A stretch of 13,512 nucleotides of DNA from an uncultured Sphingosinicella sp. (GTDB lineage Bacteria > Pseudomonadota > Alphaproteobacteria > Sphingomonadales > Sphingomonadaceae). A program made the position numbers and the translations under genes. Under the pieces are notes generated by a model that was not told where the DNA came from, did not search any database, and was given only the letters and a program-made list of their open reading frames with translations. The stretch lies in assembly GCA_946886275.1 (NCBI GenBank), contig CAMPIH010000052.1:1-13512 (forward strand), written 5' to 3'. Positions 1 through 6,602 of the stretch are shown piece by piece; within the stretch, counting starts at the first letter, position 1, and each line of letters starts with the position of its first letter.

Positions 1-1104
1 GAGGAGCAGACCGGCGCCCTGGTCAGCGCCAATGCCCAGCTCGACAGCCGCCGCGCCTTCACCGAGGCGGTGCTCGCCGGAGTCACGGCCGGGGTGATCT
101 CGGTCGACGACCAGCATGTCGTTCGGCTGATCAACAGCTCGGCCGAGGCCCTGCTCAAGACCGGCGGCCAGAGCCCGGTCGGCCAGAAGCTCGCCGATCT
201 CGCGCCCGAGCTCGACCGGCAGCTGACCGCCGAGGAACGCGAAGACGTCGTCCAATTCTCCTCACGCGGGGAACCCCGGACCCTCGCGGTCAAGACGGTG
301 AGGGTCGAAGGCGGCCATGTCCTCACCTTCGACGACATCACCGAGCAGCTGATGGACCAGAGGCGGGCGGCCTGGTCGGACGTTGCCCGCCGGATCGCCC
401 ACGAGATCAAGAATCCGCTGACTCCGATCCAGCTCGCGGCCGAAAGGCTTCAGCGCCGCTACGCCTCCGAGATCCAGTCCGACGCATCGACGTTCGAACG
501 CCTGACCGGGACGATCGTCCGTCAGGTGGGCGACCTGCGGCGCATGGTCGACGAATTCTCCTCCTTCGCTCGGATGCCGAAGCCGAGCTTCGCGGAGGAG
601 CCGGTGGCCGAAATCGCCCGCCAGGCCCTGTTCCTTCACGAGGTCGCTCATCCCGACATCGCCTTCATCCTCGACGCGCCAGAGCCGTCGCCCAGGCTGG
701 TCTGCGACCGGCGGCTGCTCGGCCAGGCGCTGACCAATGTCGTCAAGAATGGCGTCGAGGCGATCGAACAGAAGCACGAGGAGGGGAAGACGGCCGCGAA
801 GGGCGACCGGATCAGGATGGCGATCAGCGAACAAGGCGGGAAACTGACGATCGAGGTCTCCGACAGCGGAATCGGCCTCCCTGCCGACCGGGGCCGGCTG
901 ACCGAGCCCTATATGACGACGAGGGCCAAGGGCACCGGGCTCGGGCTCGCCATCGTCAAGAAGATCGTCGAGGAGCATTTCGGTCAGATCGAGTTCGAGG
1001 ATGTCGCCGGCGGCGGCTCGCTCGTCCGTTTCCACTTCGATCAGGCCGCTCTGGCTCGCCTGGCTCCCGTGGAATTTCCTCAAGATAATGTAGCAAATGG
1101 CTGA
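1..1104 (+). CDS. ntrY: NtrY-type sensor histidine kinase, C-terminal part (5' end outside window)
   Basis: This is the membrane sensor kinase partner of NtrX, which autophosphorylates on histidine and passes phosphate to the regulator encoded next door. The frame is open from base 1, so only the last 367 residues are present; the N-terminal membrane and sensor segments lie upstream. Visible in order are a PAS-like segment (fragment residues about 20-110), the HisKA H-box RIAHEIKNP with the phospho-acceptor His at bases 400-402, an N-box (LTNVVKNGVEAIE), the G1 box DSGIGL, an F-box-like TEPYMTTR and the G2 box GTGLGLAIVKK. The residues flanking the H-box (LTPIQLAAERLQRRY) are typical of NtrY. 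The TGA stop at 1102-1104 lies 6 bases before ntrX, so the two are almost certainly cotranscribed. Its signal in this organism (nitrogen, redox or envelope) cannot be read from the sequence. Confidence 0.93.
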   Translation, partial: EEQTGALVSANAQLDSRRAFTEAVLAGVTAGVISVDDQHVVRLINSSAEALLKTGGQSPVGQKLADLAPELDRQLTAEEREDVVQFSSRGEPRTLAVKTVRVEGGHVLTFDDITEQLMDQRRAAWSDVARRIAHEIKNPLTPIQLAAERLQRRYASEIQSDASTFERLTGTIVRQVGDLRRMVDEFSSFARMPKPSFAEEPVAEIARQALFLHEVAHPDIAFILDAPEPSPRLVCDRRLLGQALTNVVKNGVEAIEQKHEEGKTAAKGDRIRMAISEQGGKLTIEVSDSGIGLPADRGRLTEPYMTTRAKGTGLGLAIVKKIVEEHFGQIEFEDVAGGGSLVRFHFDQAALARLAPVEFPQDNVANG

Positions 1105-1110
1105 GAAAAA

Positions 1111-2499
1111 ATGGCTTTGGATATTCTAATAGTCGACGACGAGCAGGACATTCGCGATCTCGTATCGGGGGTGCTCGAAGATGAGGGCTATTCGACCCGG
1201 GTCGCGGCCAACAGCAGCGAGGCTCTCGAGGCGCTGGCCGAGCGTCGTCCCTCGCTCGCCTTGCTCGACGTCTGGCTCCAGGGCTCGAAGCTCGACGGCC
1301 TTCAGCTTCTGGAGGAGATCAAGCGCCGCGACCCGACCTTGCCCGTGCTCATCATTTCGGGCCACGGCAATCTCGACACCGCGGTGGCGGCGATCCGACA
1401 GGGCGCCGTCGACTTCATCGAAAAGCCTTTCGAAGCCAGCCATCTCGTCCATCTCGTCGATCGGGCGACCGAGACTGAACGGCTCCGCCGGGAAAATGAG
1501 GCTCTTCGCAAGCAGGTCGGCAACGATCACGAACTGACCGGCTCGAGCACCGGAATCAACAATGTCCGGGCGACCCTCAAGCGGGTCGCGGCGACCGGCA
1601 GCCGAGTGCTCATCTCCGGGCCCGCGGGTGTCGGCAAGGAAGTGGCGGCTCGGCTGCTCCACGCCTGGAGCCCCCGCAACAAGGGACCGTTCGTGGTCGT
1701 CACCGCGGCCAGGATGACTCCCGAGCGGGTCGAGGAGGAATTGTTCGGAGTAGAGGAGGGCGGCGAATTTTCGAGGCCGGGCCTGCTCGAGCAGGCCCAT
1801 GGCGGCACCCTGTTCCTCGACGAGATCGCCGACATGCCGATCTCGACCCAGGGCAAGATCCTCAGGGTCCTGACCGACCAGAGCTTTACCAGGGTCGGAG
1901 GACAGCGGACGGTTCGTGTCGACATGAGGGTGGTATCGTCGACCGCCCGCAACCTTCCCGACGAGATCGAGGCCGGGCGGTTCCGCGAGGATCTCTATTA
2001 CCGGCTCAACGTCGTCCCGGTTCACCTGCCGGCGCTTTCGGAACGGCGCGAGGACATTCCGGAGCTCGTCAATCATTTTTCCGCCCGCTACGCCGCGGAC
2101 CAGCGCGTGGCGACACCGATCGTCTCGGTTGACGCCATGGCGGCACTCCAGGCCTATGACTGGCCGGGCAATGTGCGCCAGCTTCGCAACGTGATCGAGC
2201 GGACGATCATCCTTGCCCCCGGCGAGCGGATCGGCTGCATCGAGATCGACATGCTGCCGCCGGAGATCCTCAACGACCAGGCTCAGCTGACTCCGAGCGA
2301 AGCGGTCAAGGCGATCATGGGGACTCCGCTTCGCGAGGCGCGCGAGACTTTCGAGCGCGAATATCTGAAGGTCCAGATCCGGCGCTTTTCGGGGAATATC
2401 TCGCGGACGGCCAACTTCATCGGCATGGAGCGATCCGCTCTGCACCGAAAGCTGAAGGCGCTGGGTCTCGCCGACGCCCGTTCGGAGAGCAACGAATAG
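1111..2499 (+). CDS. ntrX: NtrX-type response regulator (receiver, AAA+, Fis-type HTH)
   Basis: This is the DNA-binding regulator phosphorylated by NtrY. It has 462 residues, normal for the family. The receiver domain (about 1-120) has acidic pocket D9/D10, phospho-acceptor D53, S83 and K105. The AAA+ domain (about 140-375) has a Walker A GPAGVGKE (170-177), Walker B GGTLFLDE (231-238), an arginine-finger region FREDLYYRLN (291-300) and sensor II WPGNVRQLRN (351-360). A Fis-like helix-turn-helix lies at about 427-452. The L1 loop that normally carries GAFTGA is replaced: ELFG (210-213) is followed by VEEGGEFSRPGLLEQA, so the motif needed to contact sigma54 is absent. That is known for alphaproteobacterial NtrX and suggests action with sigma70 or as a repressor (inference). 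The ATG follows the ntrY stop by 6 bases with only a weak purine-rich leader. Confidence 0.94.
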   Translation: MALDILIVDDEQDIRDLVSGVLEDEGYSTRVAANSSEALEALAERRPSLALLDVWLQGSKLDGLQLLEEIKRRDPTLPVLIISGHGNLDTAVAAIRQGAVDFIEKPFEASHLVHLVDRATETERLRRENEALRKQVGNDHELTGSSTGINNVRATLKRVAATGSRVLISGPAGVGKEVAARLLHAWSPRNKGPFVVVTAARMTPERVEEELFGVEEGGEFSRPGLLEQAHGGTLFLDEIADMPISTQGKILRVLTDQSFTRVGGQRTVRVDMRVVSSTARNLPDEIEAGRFREDLYYRLNVVPVHLPALSERREDIPELVNHFSARYAADQRVATPIVSVDAMAALQAYDWPGNVRQLRNVIERTIILAPGERIGCIEIDMLPPEILNDQAQLTPSEAVKAIMGTPLREARETFEREYLKVQIRRFSGNISRTANFIGMERSALHRKLKALGLADARSESNE

Positions 2500-2558
2500 G
2501 GCCGGCGGCCGTGGCCGTCATGGCATCCAGCCGGGCAGCGTGATAAGGTGCGTTCGAC

Positions 2559-2580
2559 CGCCGAAGGACGGCGTCGGGAG
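2559..2580 (+). promoter_or_regulatory. Small hairpin abutting the hfq Shine-Dalgarno
   Basis: In the 89-base ntrX-hfq gap, CGCCG (2559-2563) pairs with CGGCG (2569-2573) around a 5-base loop AAGGA. If C2558 bulges, CGA (2555-2557) also pairs with TCG (2574-2576). The stem then reaches the first G of the ribosome binding site GGGAG (2576-2580), which lies 8 bases before the hfq ATG. There is no T-run, so it is not a typical intrinsic terminator. A role in tuning hfq translation is possible but speculative; short stems are common in GC-rich DNA. Confidence 0.3.
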
Positions 2581-2588
2581 AAAAGAGA

Positions 2589-3086
2589 ATGACCGACAAG
2601 GTCAACAACCTCCAGGACATGTTCCTCAACAGCCTGAGGCGCAGCAAGACCCCGGTGACCATGTTCCTCGTCAAGGGCGTCAAGCTCCAGGGGATCATCA
2701 CCTGGTTCGACAATTTCTCCGTTCTCCTCCGGCGCGACGGGCAGGCGCAGCTCATCTACAAGCATGCGATCTCGACGATCATGCCGGCGCAGCCGATCGA
2801 TCTCGGCGATCTCGAGAAGGCCTTCGCCGAGCAGGAATCCAAGCGGAAGGGCAATTCGCTGCAGGAGGTGTTCCTGTCGGCCGTCCGCCGTTCCGGAGAG
2901 CCGGTGACCATGTTCCTGGTCAATGGCGTCATGCTCCAGGGCGAGATCGCGGCCTATGACCTGTTCTGCATGCTGCTCGAGCGGGACCGGCTGTGTCAGC
3001 TCGTCTACAAGCATGCGGTGTCGACGGTTCAGCCGGAAAACCCGATCAATCTTGCCGAGATGCAGGGCGAGGAGCAAAGCGCCTGA
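2589..3086 (+). CDS. hfq: Double-domain (tandem) Hfq RNA chaperone
   Basis: Hfq is a cytoplasmic Sm-like RNA chaperone that pairs small RNAs with mRNAs, usually as a ring of six roughly 80-100-residue subunits. This protein has 165 residues and contains two complete Hfq domains in one chain. Domain 1 (about 6-66) has Q9, rim RRSK (17-20), [13 protein letters not shown] and the Sm2 motif YKHAIST (57-63). Domain 2 (about 89-149) has Q92, rim RRSG (100-103), [13 protein letters not shown] and YKHAVST (140-146). Equivalent residues are offset by exactly 83, joined by a charged linker (about 67-88). Three chains could form a pseudo-hexamer (inference). I recall fused double Hfq being reported for Novosphingobium, but this is from memory. 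The ATG is preceded by GGGAG at 8 bases. hflX follows with overlap, the usual alphaproteobacterial order. Confidence 0.95.
   Translation: MTDKVNNLQDMFLNSLRRSKTPVTMFLVKGVKLQGIITWFDNFSVLLRRDGQAQLIYKHAISTIMPAQPIDLGDLEKAFAEQESKRKGNSLQEVFLSAVRRSGEPVTMFLVNGVMLQGEIAAYDLFCMLLERDRLCQLVYKHAVSTVQPENPINLAEMQGEEQSA
2652..2692 (+). repeat. Copy A of in-frame direct repeat encoding Hfq Sm1
   Basis: These 41 bases match 2901-2941 at 38 positions, an offset of 249 bases (83 codons). They encode the Sm1 strand [14 protein letters not shown] of Hfq domain 1. The repeat reflects the internal duplication that produced the double Hfq. Confidence 0.9.
2901..2941 (+). repeat. Copy B of in-frame direct repeat encoding Hfq Sm1
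   Basis: This is the second copy of the 41-base repeat at 2652-2692, with three substitutions. It encodes [14 protein letters not shown] of Hfq domain 2. The Sm2 region shows the same 249-base offset (TCTACAAGCATGCG occurs in both), so no insertion or deletion separates the two domains. Confidence 0.9.
3069..3085 (+). promoter_or_regulatory. Shine-Dalgarno and CTG start for hflX
   Basis: GAGGAG at 3069-3074, inside the end of hfq, is followed after 8 bases by CTG at 3083-3085, whose last two bases begin the hfq TGA stop. The spacing is near ideal and the CTGA overlap mirrors the ATGA coupling seen elsewhere. This is the main evidence for the non-canonical hflX start. Confidence 0.65.
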
Positions 3087-4393
3087 GCGTCTTCAATCGC
3101 GACGACGATGACGAATATAGTCGAGGCGCGAGAGCGCTGATCGCGCTGCCGGATCTCGGCCGCGACTCTCGGCGCGACGTCGAAGCCAGGCTTGAGGAAG
3201 CAGGGGGGCTGGCCGAGGCGATCGGAGTCGTCGTTGAGGAGAAGCTCCACTTCAAGATCCGGCAGCCACGTCCAGCCACCTTGTTCGGTTCCGGCCAGGT
3301 AGAACGGATCGCCGACGCGGTCCGCCAGAGCGAGGCCGATCTGCTCATCGTCGACGGCGCGATCACGCCTATCCAGCAGAAGAATCTCGAGACCGAGACG
3401 AAGACCAAGGTGATCGACCGAACCGGCCTCATCCTCGAGATATTCGGCGAACGGGCCGCCACCGCGGAAGGCCGGCTCCAGGTCGAGCTTGCCCATCTCG
3501 ACTATCAGGCGGGCCGGCTGGTCCGTTCCTGGACCCACCTCGAACGCCAGCGCGGCGGTTTCGGCTTCCTCGGCGGCCCCGGCGAGACCCAGATCGAGGC
3601 CGACCGCCGGCTGATCCGTGACCGAATGGCGAAGCTTCGCCGCGAGCTCGAGCAGGTGACCCGGACCCGCAATCTTCACCGCGCCCGGCGACAGCGCGCG
3701 CCATGGCCGGTCATCGCCCTGGTCGGCTACACCAATGCCGGCAAGTCGACGCTGTTCAACCGGCTCACCCGGGCAGAAGTCCTGGCCGAGGATCTGCTGT
3801 TCGCGACTCTCGACCCGACGATGCGGGAAATCGGCCTTCCCGGGCTGGAAAAGGCGATCCTGTCCGATACGGTCGGCTTCATCTCCCAGCTCCCGACCCA
3901 ACTCGTCGCCGCCTTCCGGGCGACTCTGGAGGAAGTCATCTCGGCCGATCTCATCGTCCATGTGCGGGACGTCTCCCATCCCGACAGCGACGCTCAGCGC
4001 GACGATGTCGAGCAGGTTCTCACCGAGATCGGAGCTCTGCGCGAAGGCGGAGCGCCGATGATCGAGGCGTGGAACAAGATCGACCTGCTCGCTCCCGAGG
4101 ATCGGATCCGGATCGAGGCCGAAGCGAAACGCCGGGAGGAGGTCGTCACCCTGTCGGCGCTGAACGGGGAGGGGGTCGACTCGCTCCTCACCTGCGCGGC
4201 CGAGCTGCTTCGCAAGGGCGCGACGGTCCGGGCCATCACCCTGGCCGCCGGCGACGGCGAGTCGATTGCCTGGCTCCATGCCCATGGCGAGGTGGTCGAA
4301 GTCGAGCAGGAGGGGCTCGAGACGCGGCTCCAGGTGAGGCTCAGCGATACCGACTTCGCGCGTTTTTGCGCCCGGCAGGGGCAGTCGGCCTAG
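3083..4393 (+). CDS. hflX: GTPase HflX, probable CTG start overlapping the hfq stop
   Basis: HflX is a GTPase that binds the 50S subunit and splits stalled ribosomes under stress. From CTG at 3083 it has 436 residues, a usual length. The N-terminal HflX domain includes the family stretches [15 protein letters not shown] and [20 protein letters not shown]. The GTPase domain has G1 GYTNAGKST (215-223), G3 DTVGF (262-266), G4 NKID (331-334) and a G5-like SALNG. Start choice: the frame has no ATG, GTG or TTG near the expected N-terminus; the only upstream one is GTG at 2993, which would add 30 residues inside hfq. CTG 3083-3085 overlaps the hfq TGA (3084-3086) as CTGA and sits 8 bases after GAGGAG (3069-3074). 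A coupled CTG start is therefore the best reading, with GTG 2993 the alternative. The gene ends convergently on mazG. Confidence 0.93.
   Translation: MSVFNRDDDDEYSRGARALIALPDLGRDSRRDVEARLEEAGGLAEAIGVVVEEKLHFKIRQPRPATLFGSGQVERIADAVRQSEADLLIVDGAITPIQQKNLETETKTKVIDRTGLILEIFGERAATAEGRLQVELAHLDYQAGRLVRSWTHLERQRGGFGFLGGPGETQIEADRRLIRDRMAKLRRELEQVTRTRNLHRARRQRAPWPVIALVGYTNAGKSTLFNRLTRAEVLAEDLLFATLDPTMREIGLPGLEKAILSDTVGFISQLPTQLVAAFRATLEEVISADLIVHVRDVSHPDSDAQRDDVEQVLTEIGALREGGAPMIEAWNKIDLLAPEDRIRIEAEAKRREEVVTLSALNGEGVDSLLTCAAELLRKGATVRAITLAAGDGESIAWLHAHGEVVEVEQEGLETRLQVRLSDTDFARFCARQGQSA
4390..4393. other. CTAG palindrome carrying both convergent stop codons
   Basis: The plus-strand TAG at 4391-4393 ends hflX and the minus-strand TAG (complement of 4390-4392) ends mazG. 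The two genes overlap tail to tail by 4 bases, with no intergenic space for a terminator on either strand. Any terminator must lie inside the opposite gene, so the transcript ends are probably mutually antisense. Confidence 0.9.
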
Positions 4394-5157
4394 ACCAGTC
4401 GCTTCGCCTTTTGCCAAAGCGCTTCGAGCGCCTCTATATTCATGTCTTTCAAGGGTTTGTCGGTCAATTCTTCCACTTTACGGAAGCGTCGCTCGAACCG
4501 ACTGGTGGACTGCCTCAGCGCCGTTTCGGGATTGATCCCGAGATGGCGGGCATAATTGACGACGGCGAAGAGCAGATCGCCAAGCTCGTCGGATCTTTCC
4601 TGATCGGTCTGCGCTTGCTCGAGCTCGTCGAGCTCTTCGTCGATCTTGAGCCGCGGGCCGGAAGAATCGGGCCAGTCGAAACCCACGCGTGCGGCCCGGC
4701 GCTGAATCTTTTCGGCGCGTTTCAAGGCTGGCAAAGCCAGGGCGACGCCGGCGACGGCGCTGGTGTCGGGATGGGCGCTTCGTTCGTCGGCCTTCAGAGC
4801 TTCCCAACCCGGACTTTGCTCGGCGTCGCCGAAGATGTGGGGATGTCGGCGGATCATCTTGGCGGAAATGGCTTCGATGACCTCGTCGATCGAGAAGGCG
4901 CCGATCTCCTCGGCCATTCGGCTATGATAGACGACCTGGAGCTGGAGATCGCCGAGCTCATCCTTGAGAGCGTCGAGATCGCCGCGCTGAATCGCGTCGG
5001 CGACCTCATAGGCTTCCTCGATCGTGTAAGGCGCGATCGTCTCGAAGGTTTGCGCCTGGTCCCATTCGCAGCCGCGTTCGGGATCCCGAAGCCGAGCCAT
5101 GATCTCGACGAGTCGATCGAGAGGGGACGTCGCCGAAGCCGCTTCATTCACCTGCAT
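4390..5157 (-). CDS. mazG: Nucleoside triphosphate pyrophosphohydrolase MazG
   Basis: MazG hydrolyses NTPs or dNTPs to the monophosphate and pyrophosphate, for housecleaning of abnormal nucleotides and, in some bacteria, stress signalling. The 255 residues are close to the full-length two-domain family. Domain 1 carries the Mg-binding pattern EEAYE (47-51) and ELGD (67-70), giving E47, E48, E51, E67 and D70. A second alpha-helical MazG domain follows, with KIDEELDELE and SDELGDLLFAVVN in the C-terminal third. ATG at 5157 has only a weak GGA seven bases upstream. It is the last gene of the minus-strand block, 42 bases after the aspartic protease. Its stop lies within the CTAG shared with the hflX stop. 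In many alphaproteobacteria mazG sits next to hflX, which supports the call. Confidence 0.95.
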   Translation of the reverse strand: MQVNEAASATSPLDRLVEIMARLRDPERGCEWDQAQTFETIAPYTIEEAYEVADAIQRGDLDALKDELGDLQLQVVYHSRMAEEIGAFSIDEVIEAISAKMIRRHPHIFGDAEQSPGWEALKADERSAHPDTSAVAGVALALPALKRAEKIQRRAARVGFDWPDSSGPRLKIDEELDELEQAQTDQERSDELGDLLFAVVNYARHLGINPETALRQSTSRFERRFRKVEELTDKPLKDMNIEALEALWQKAKRLV

Positions 5158-5174
5158 ATCAAAGTCCGATAATA

Positions 5175-5185
5175 TACATTATGTA
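5175..5185. repeat. 11-base AT-rich palindrome between protease and mazG
   Basis: TACATTATGTA is a perfect palindrome around a central T. It sits in the 42-base gap between the protease stop (5200) and the mazG ATG (5157), in a stretch (about 5168-5190) far more AT-rich than its surroundings. It could be an operator or part of a mazG promoter. I see no convincing -35/-10 pair, so the function is unassigned. Confidence 0.35.
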
Positions 5186-5199
5186 AAATAGAGAGAGGA

Positions 5200-5841
5200 T
5201 CAGGCGGCGGGTTTCCCGCCGTCGTCGGCGGCTTCGGGAGTTCCGGTCCTCAGCACCAGCGTCCGTCCCTCGACGCTCCAGCTCGTCAGGGTCGACAGGA
5301 AGTTCATCCCGATGACGTTCATATCGCCGAACGCGTCGGAAATATGGACGGCAACATCGTGGCGCTCGATCGGACCGACCTCGATCGAATTGGCTCGGCC
5401 GCGCTGGACGACGACGATGCCGTTGGCGGTCTGGACCATGGCGCCGACGCCGCTGCTCGGCTCGATTCCGGCGCGTTCGGCGGTGTCGGTGGAAATGCTC
5501 GTCGTCGTCGCGCCGCTGTCGATCAGGAAACGGGTCGGCTCGCCATTCACCTCGGCAGTGACCCAGAAATGGCCGTCCGGCGCCTGGCGGACCCGCACTT
5601 CGCCCGGCGATTCCTGTTGCTCGAGGCCGCCGCGGGTCTCGAGCAGGACTCGATTGCCCAGGGCGAGGAACTCGTCCTTGAGAGTGAAGACGATGAAGGC
5701 GGCGCCGAAGATCAGCACCCAGCCAGCGAACATCTTGAGGCCCTGTGCGATTGGGATTCGCCTGACCATCAGGGCGCTCATGACCAGCACGAGAACGCCA
5801 AGAAGGTAAATGAAATGAACCGCTTGATCGCCCTCGTTCAA
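5200..5841 (-). CDS. Membrane-anchored retropepsin-like aspartic protease
   Basis: This 213-residue protein has two predicted N-terminal membrane segments (about 9-26 and 37-54), then a soluble clan AA (retropepsin-like) domain. The catalytic signature FLIDSGATTT places the active-site aspartate at D108. The flap-like region VQTANG and the C-terminal VIGMNFLSTLTSW also match small bacterial aspartyl proteases of the TIGR02281 type. Such enzymes work as homodimers because each chain supplies one Asp; the substrate is unknown. The start is TTG at 5841, overlapping the upstream hydrolase stop as TTGA, with GGAGG seven bases before it. Starting at an internal ATG (residue 21 or 25) would destroy the first membrane segment. 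Its place among housekeeping genes and the tight coupling suggest steady expression. Topology (domain in periplasm or cytoplasm) is not settled by sequence alone. Confidence 0.88.
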   Translation of the reverse strand: MNEGDQAVHFIYLLGVLVLVMSALMVRRIPIAQGLKMFAGWVLIFGAAFIVFTLKDEFLALGNRVLLETRGGLEQQESPGEVRVRQAPDGHFWVTAEVNGEPTRFLIDSGATTTSISTDTAERAGIEPSSGVGAMVQTANGIVVVQRGRANSIEVGPIERHDVAVHISDAFGDMNVIGMNFLSTLTSWSVEGRTLVLRTGTPEAADDGGKPAA

Positions 5842-6602
5842 AGTCCGGCCTCCAGCCCGTCAAAGCCCGGCTCGACTCCGGTCGGAAGCTCGGCGAGCAG
5901 AGTGCGATAGTCCATGCTGTTGTCCATGTGGGTCAATATAGCGCGTCCGGGAGCAATAGCATCGATCCACTCGAGCGCCTGAGCAAGATGCGGGTGGGTC
6001 GGGTGAGGCCGGCGCCGGAGCGAATCCACCACCCAGATGTCCGCCCCCTTGAACAGATCGTGCATCTCGGCGGTGAGCGCGCCGAAATCGGTCGAATAGA
6101 CGATCGATTTTCCACCCGCCTCGAACCGGATCCCGGCGCTGGTGATCGAACCATGGGGCTGGTCGACGATCCGAAGCGTGAGACTTCCGATCTCGAGCCG
6201 GTCGGGAAGGATCTTGGCGTCGACGATGGCCGGATAGCCGCCCCTCCCCTCCAGCACATAGCCGAATCGGGCACGAAGCGTGGCGAGGGTGTCGCTTCTG
6301 GCGAAGCCCGGCACCGGCGCGCCGCGGACATGGTAGACCTGCCTCAGATCGTCGATTCCGTGGCAATGATCGGCATGGTCATGGGTCCAGATGACCGCGT
6401 CGAGCCGGTCCACGCCTGCGTCGAGCAATTGCTCACGAAGATCGGGGCTGGTGTCGACAAGGATCCGGGTCCCCTCATGTTCCACCAATATGGACGCACG
6501 GCGGCGCCGGTTCCGCGGTTCCGAAGGATCGCATTCGCCCCAGTCGCCGCCGATCCGTGGAACGCCGAACGAGGTACCGCAGCCGAGGATTCGAAGCTTC
6601 AT
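5838..6602 (-). CDS. MBL-fold metallo-hydrolase, PhnP-like (COG1235 type)
   Basis: This is a beta-lactamase-fold hydrolase of 254 residues, likely a phosphodiesterase or nuclease-like enzyme; the substrate is not known. The dinuclear metal motif THDHADH gives H74, H76, D78 and H79. Further probable ligands are H150 (DQPHG), D172 (YSTDFG) and H225 (THMDNSMDY). The N-terminal CGTSFGVPRIGGDWGECD and PSEPRNRRRR are characteristic of this subgroup, which commonly follows tatD in alphaproteobacteria. I chose ATG at 6602, whose A is also the last base of the tatD TGA (TGATG junction). TTG at 6605 would add one residue and is possible. It is not within a phn phosphonate operon, so I avoid the name phnP. 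It overlaps the aspartic protease start by 4 bases. Confidence 0.9.
   Translation of the reverse strand: MKLRILGCGTSFGVPRIGGDWGECDPSEPRNRRRRASILVEHEGTRILVDTSPDLREQLLDAGVDRLDAVIWTHDHADHCHGIDDLRQVYHVRGAPVPGFARSDTLATLRARFGYVLEGRGGYPAIVDAKILPDRLEIGSLTLRIVDQPHGSITSAGIRFEAGGKSIVYSTDFGALTAEMHDLFKGADIWVVDSLRRRPHPTHPHLAQALEWIDAIAPGRAILTHMDNSMDYRTLLAELPTGVEPGFDGLEAGL

Noticed and set aside
1126..2445. A 439-codon minus-strand open frame opposite ntrX
   Set aside because: It mirrors the ntrX codons; ntrX has an intact receiver, AAA+ and HTH on the plus strand, so this is a shadow.
2500..2540. GC-rich GGCC-containing stretch after ntrX as a terminator
   Set aside because: Short GGCC repeats could pair but no stable single stem with a T-run is seen, and hfq follows closely in the same direction.
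3703..5172. A 489-codon plus-strand open frame spanning the end of hflX and all of mazG
   Set aside because: It runs out of frame across hflX and antisense to mazG, and the translation is Arg/Gly/Pro-rich with no domain. Long shadow frames are expected in high-GC DNA.
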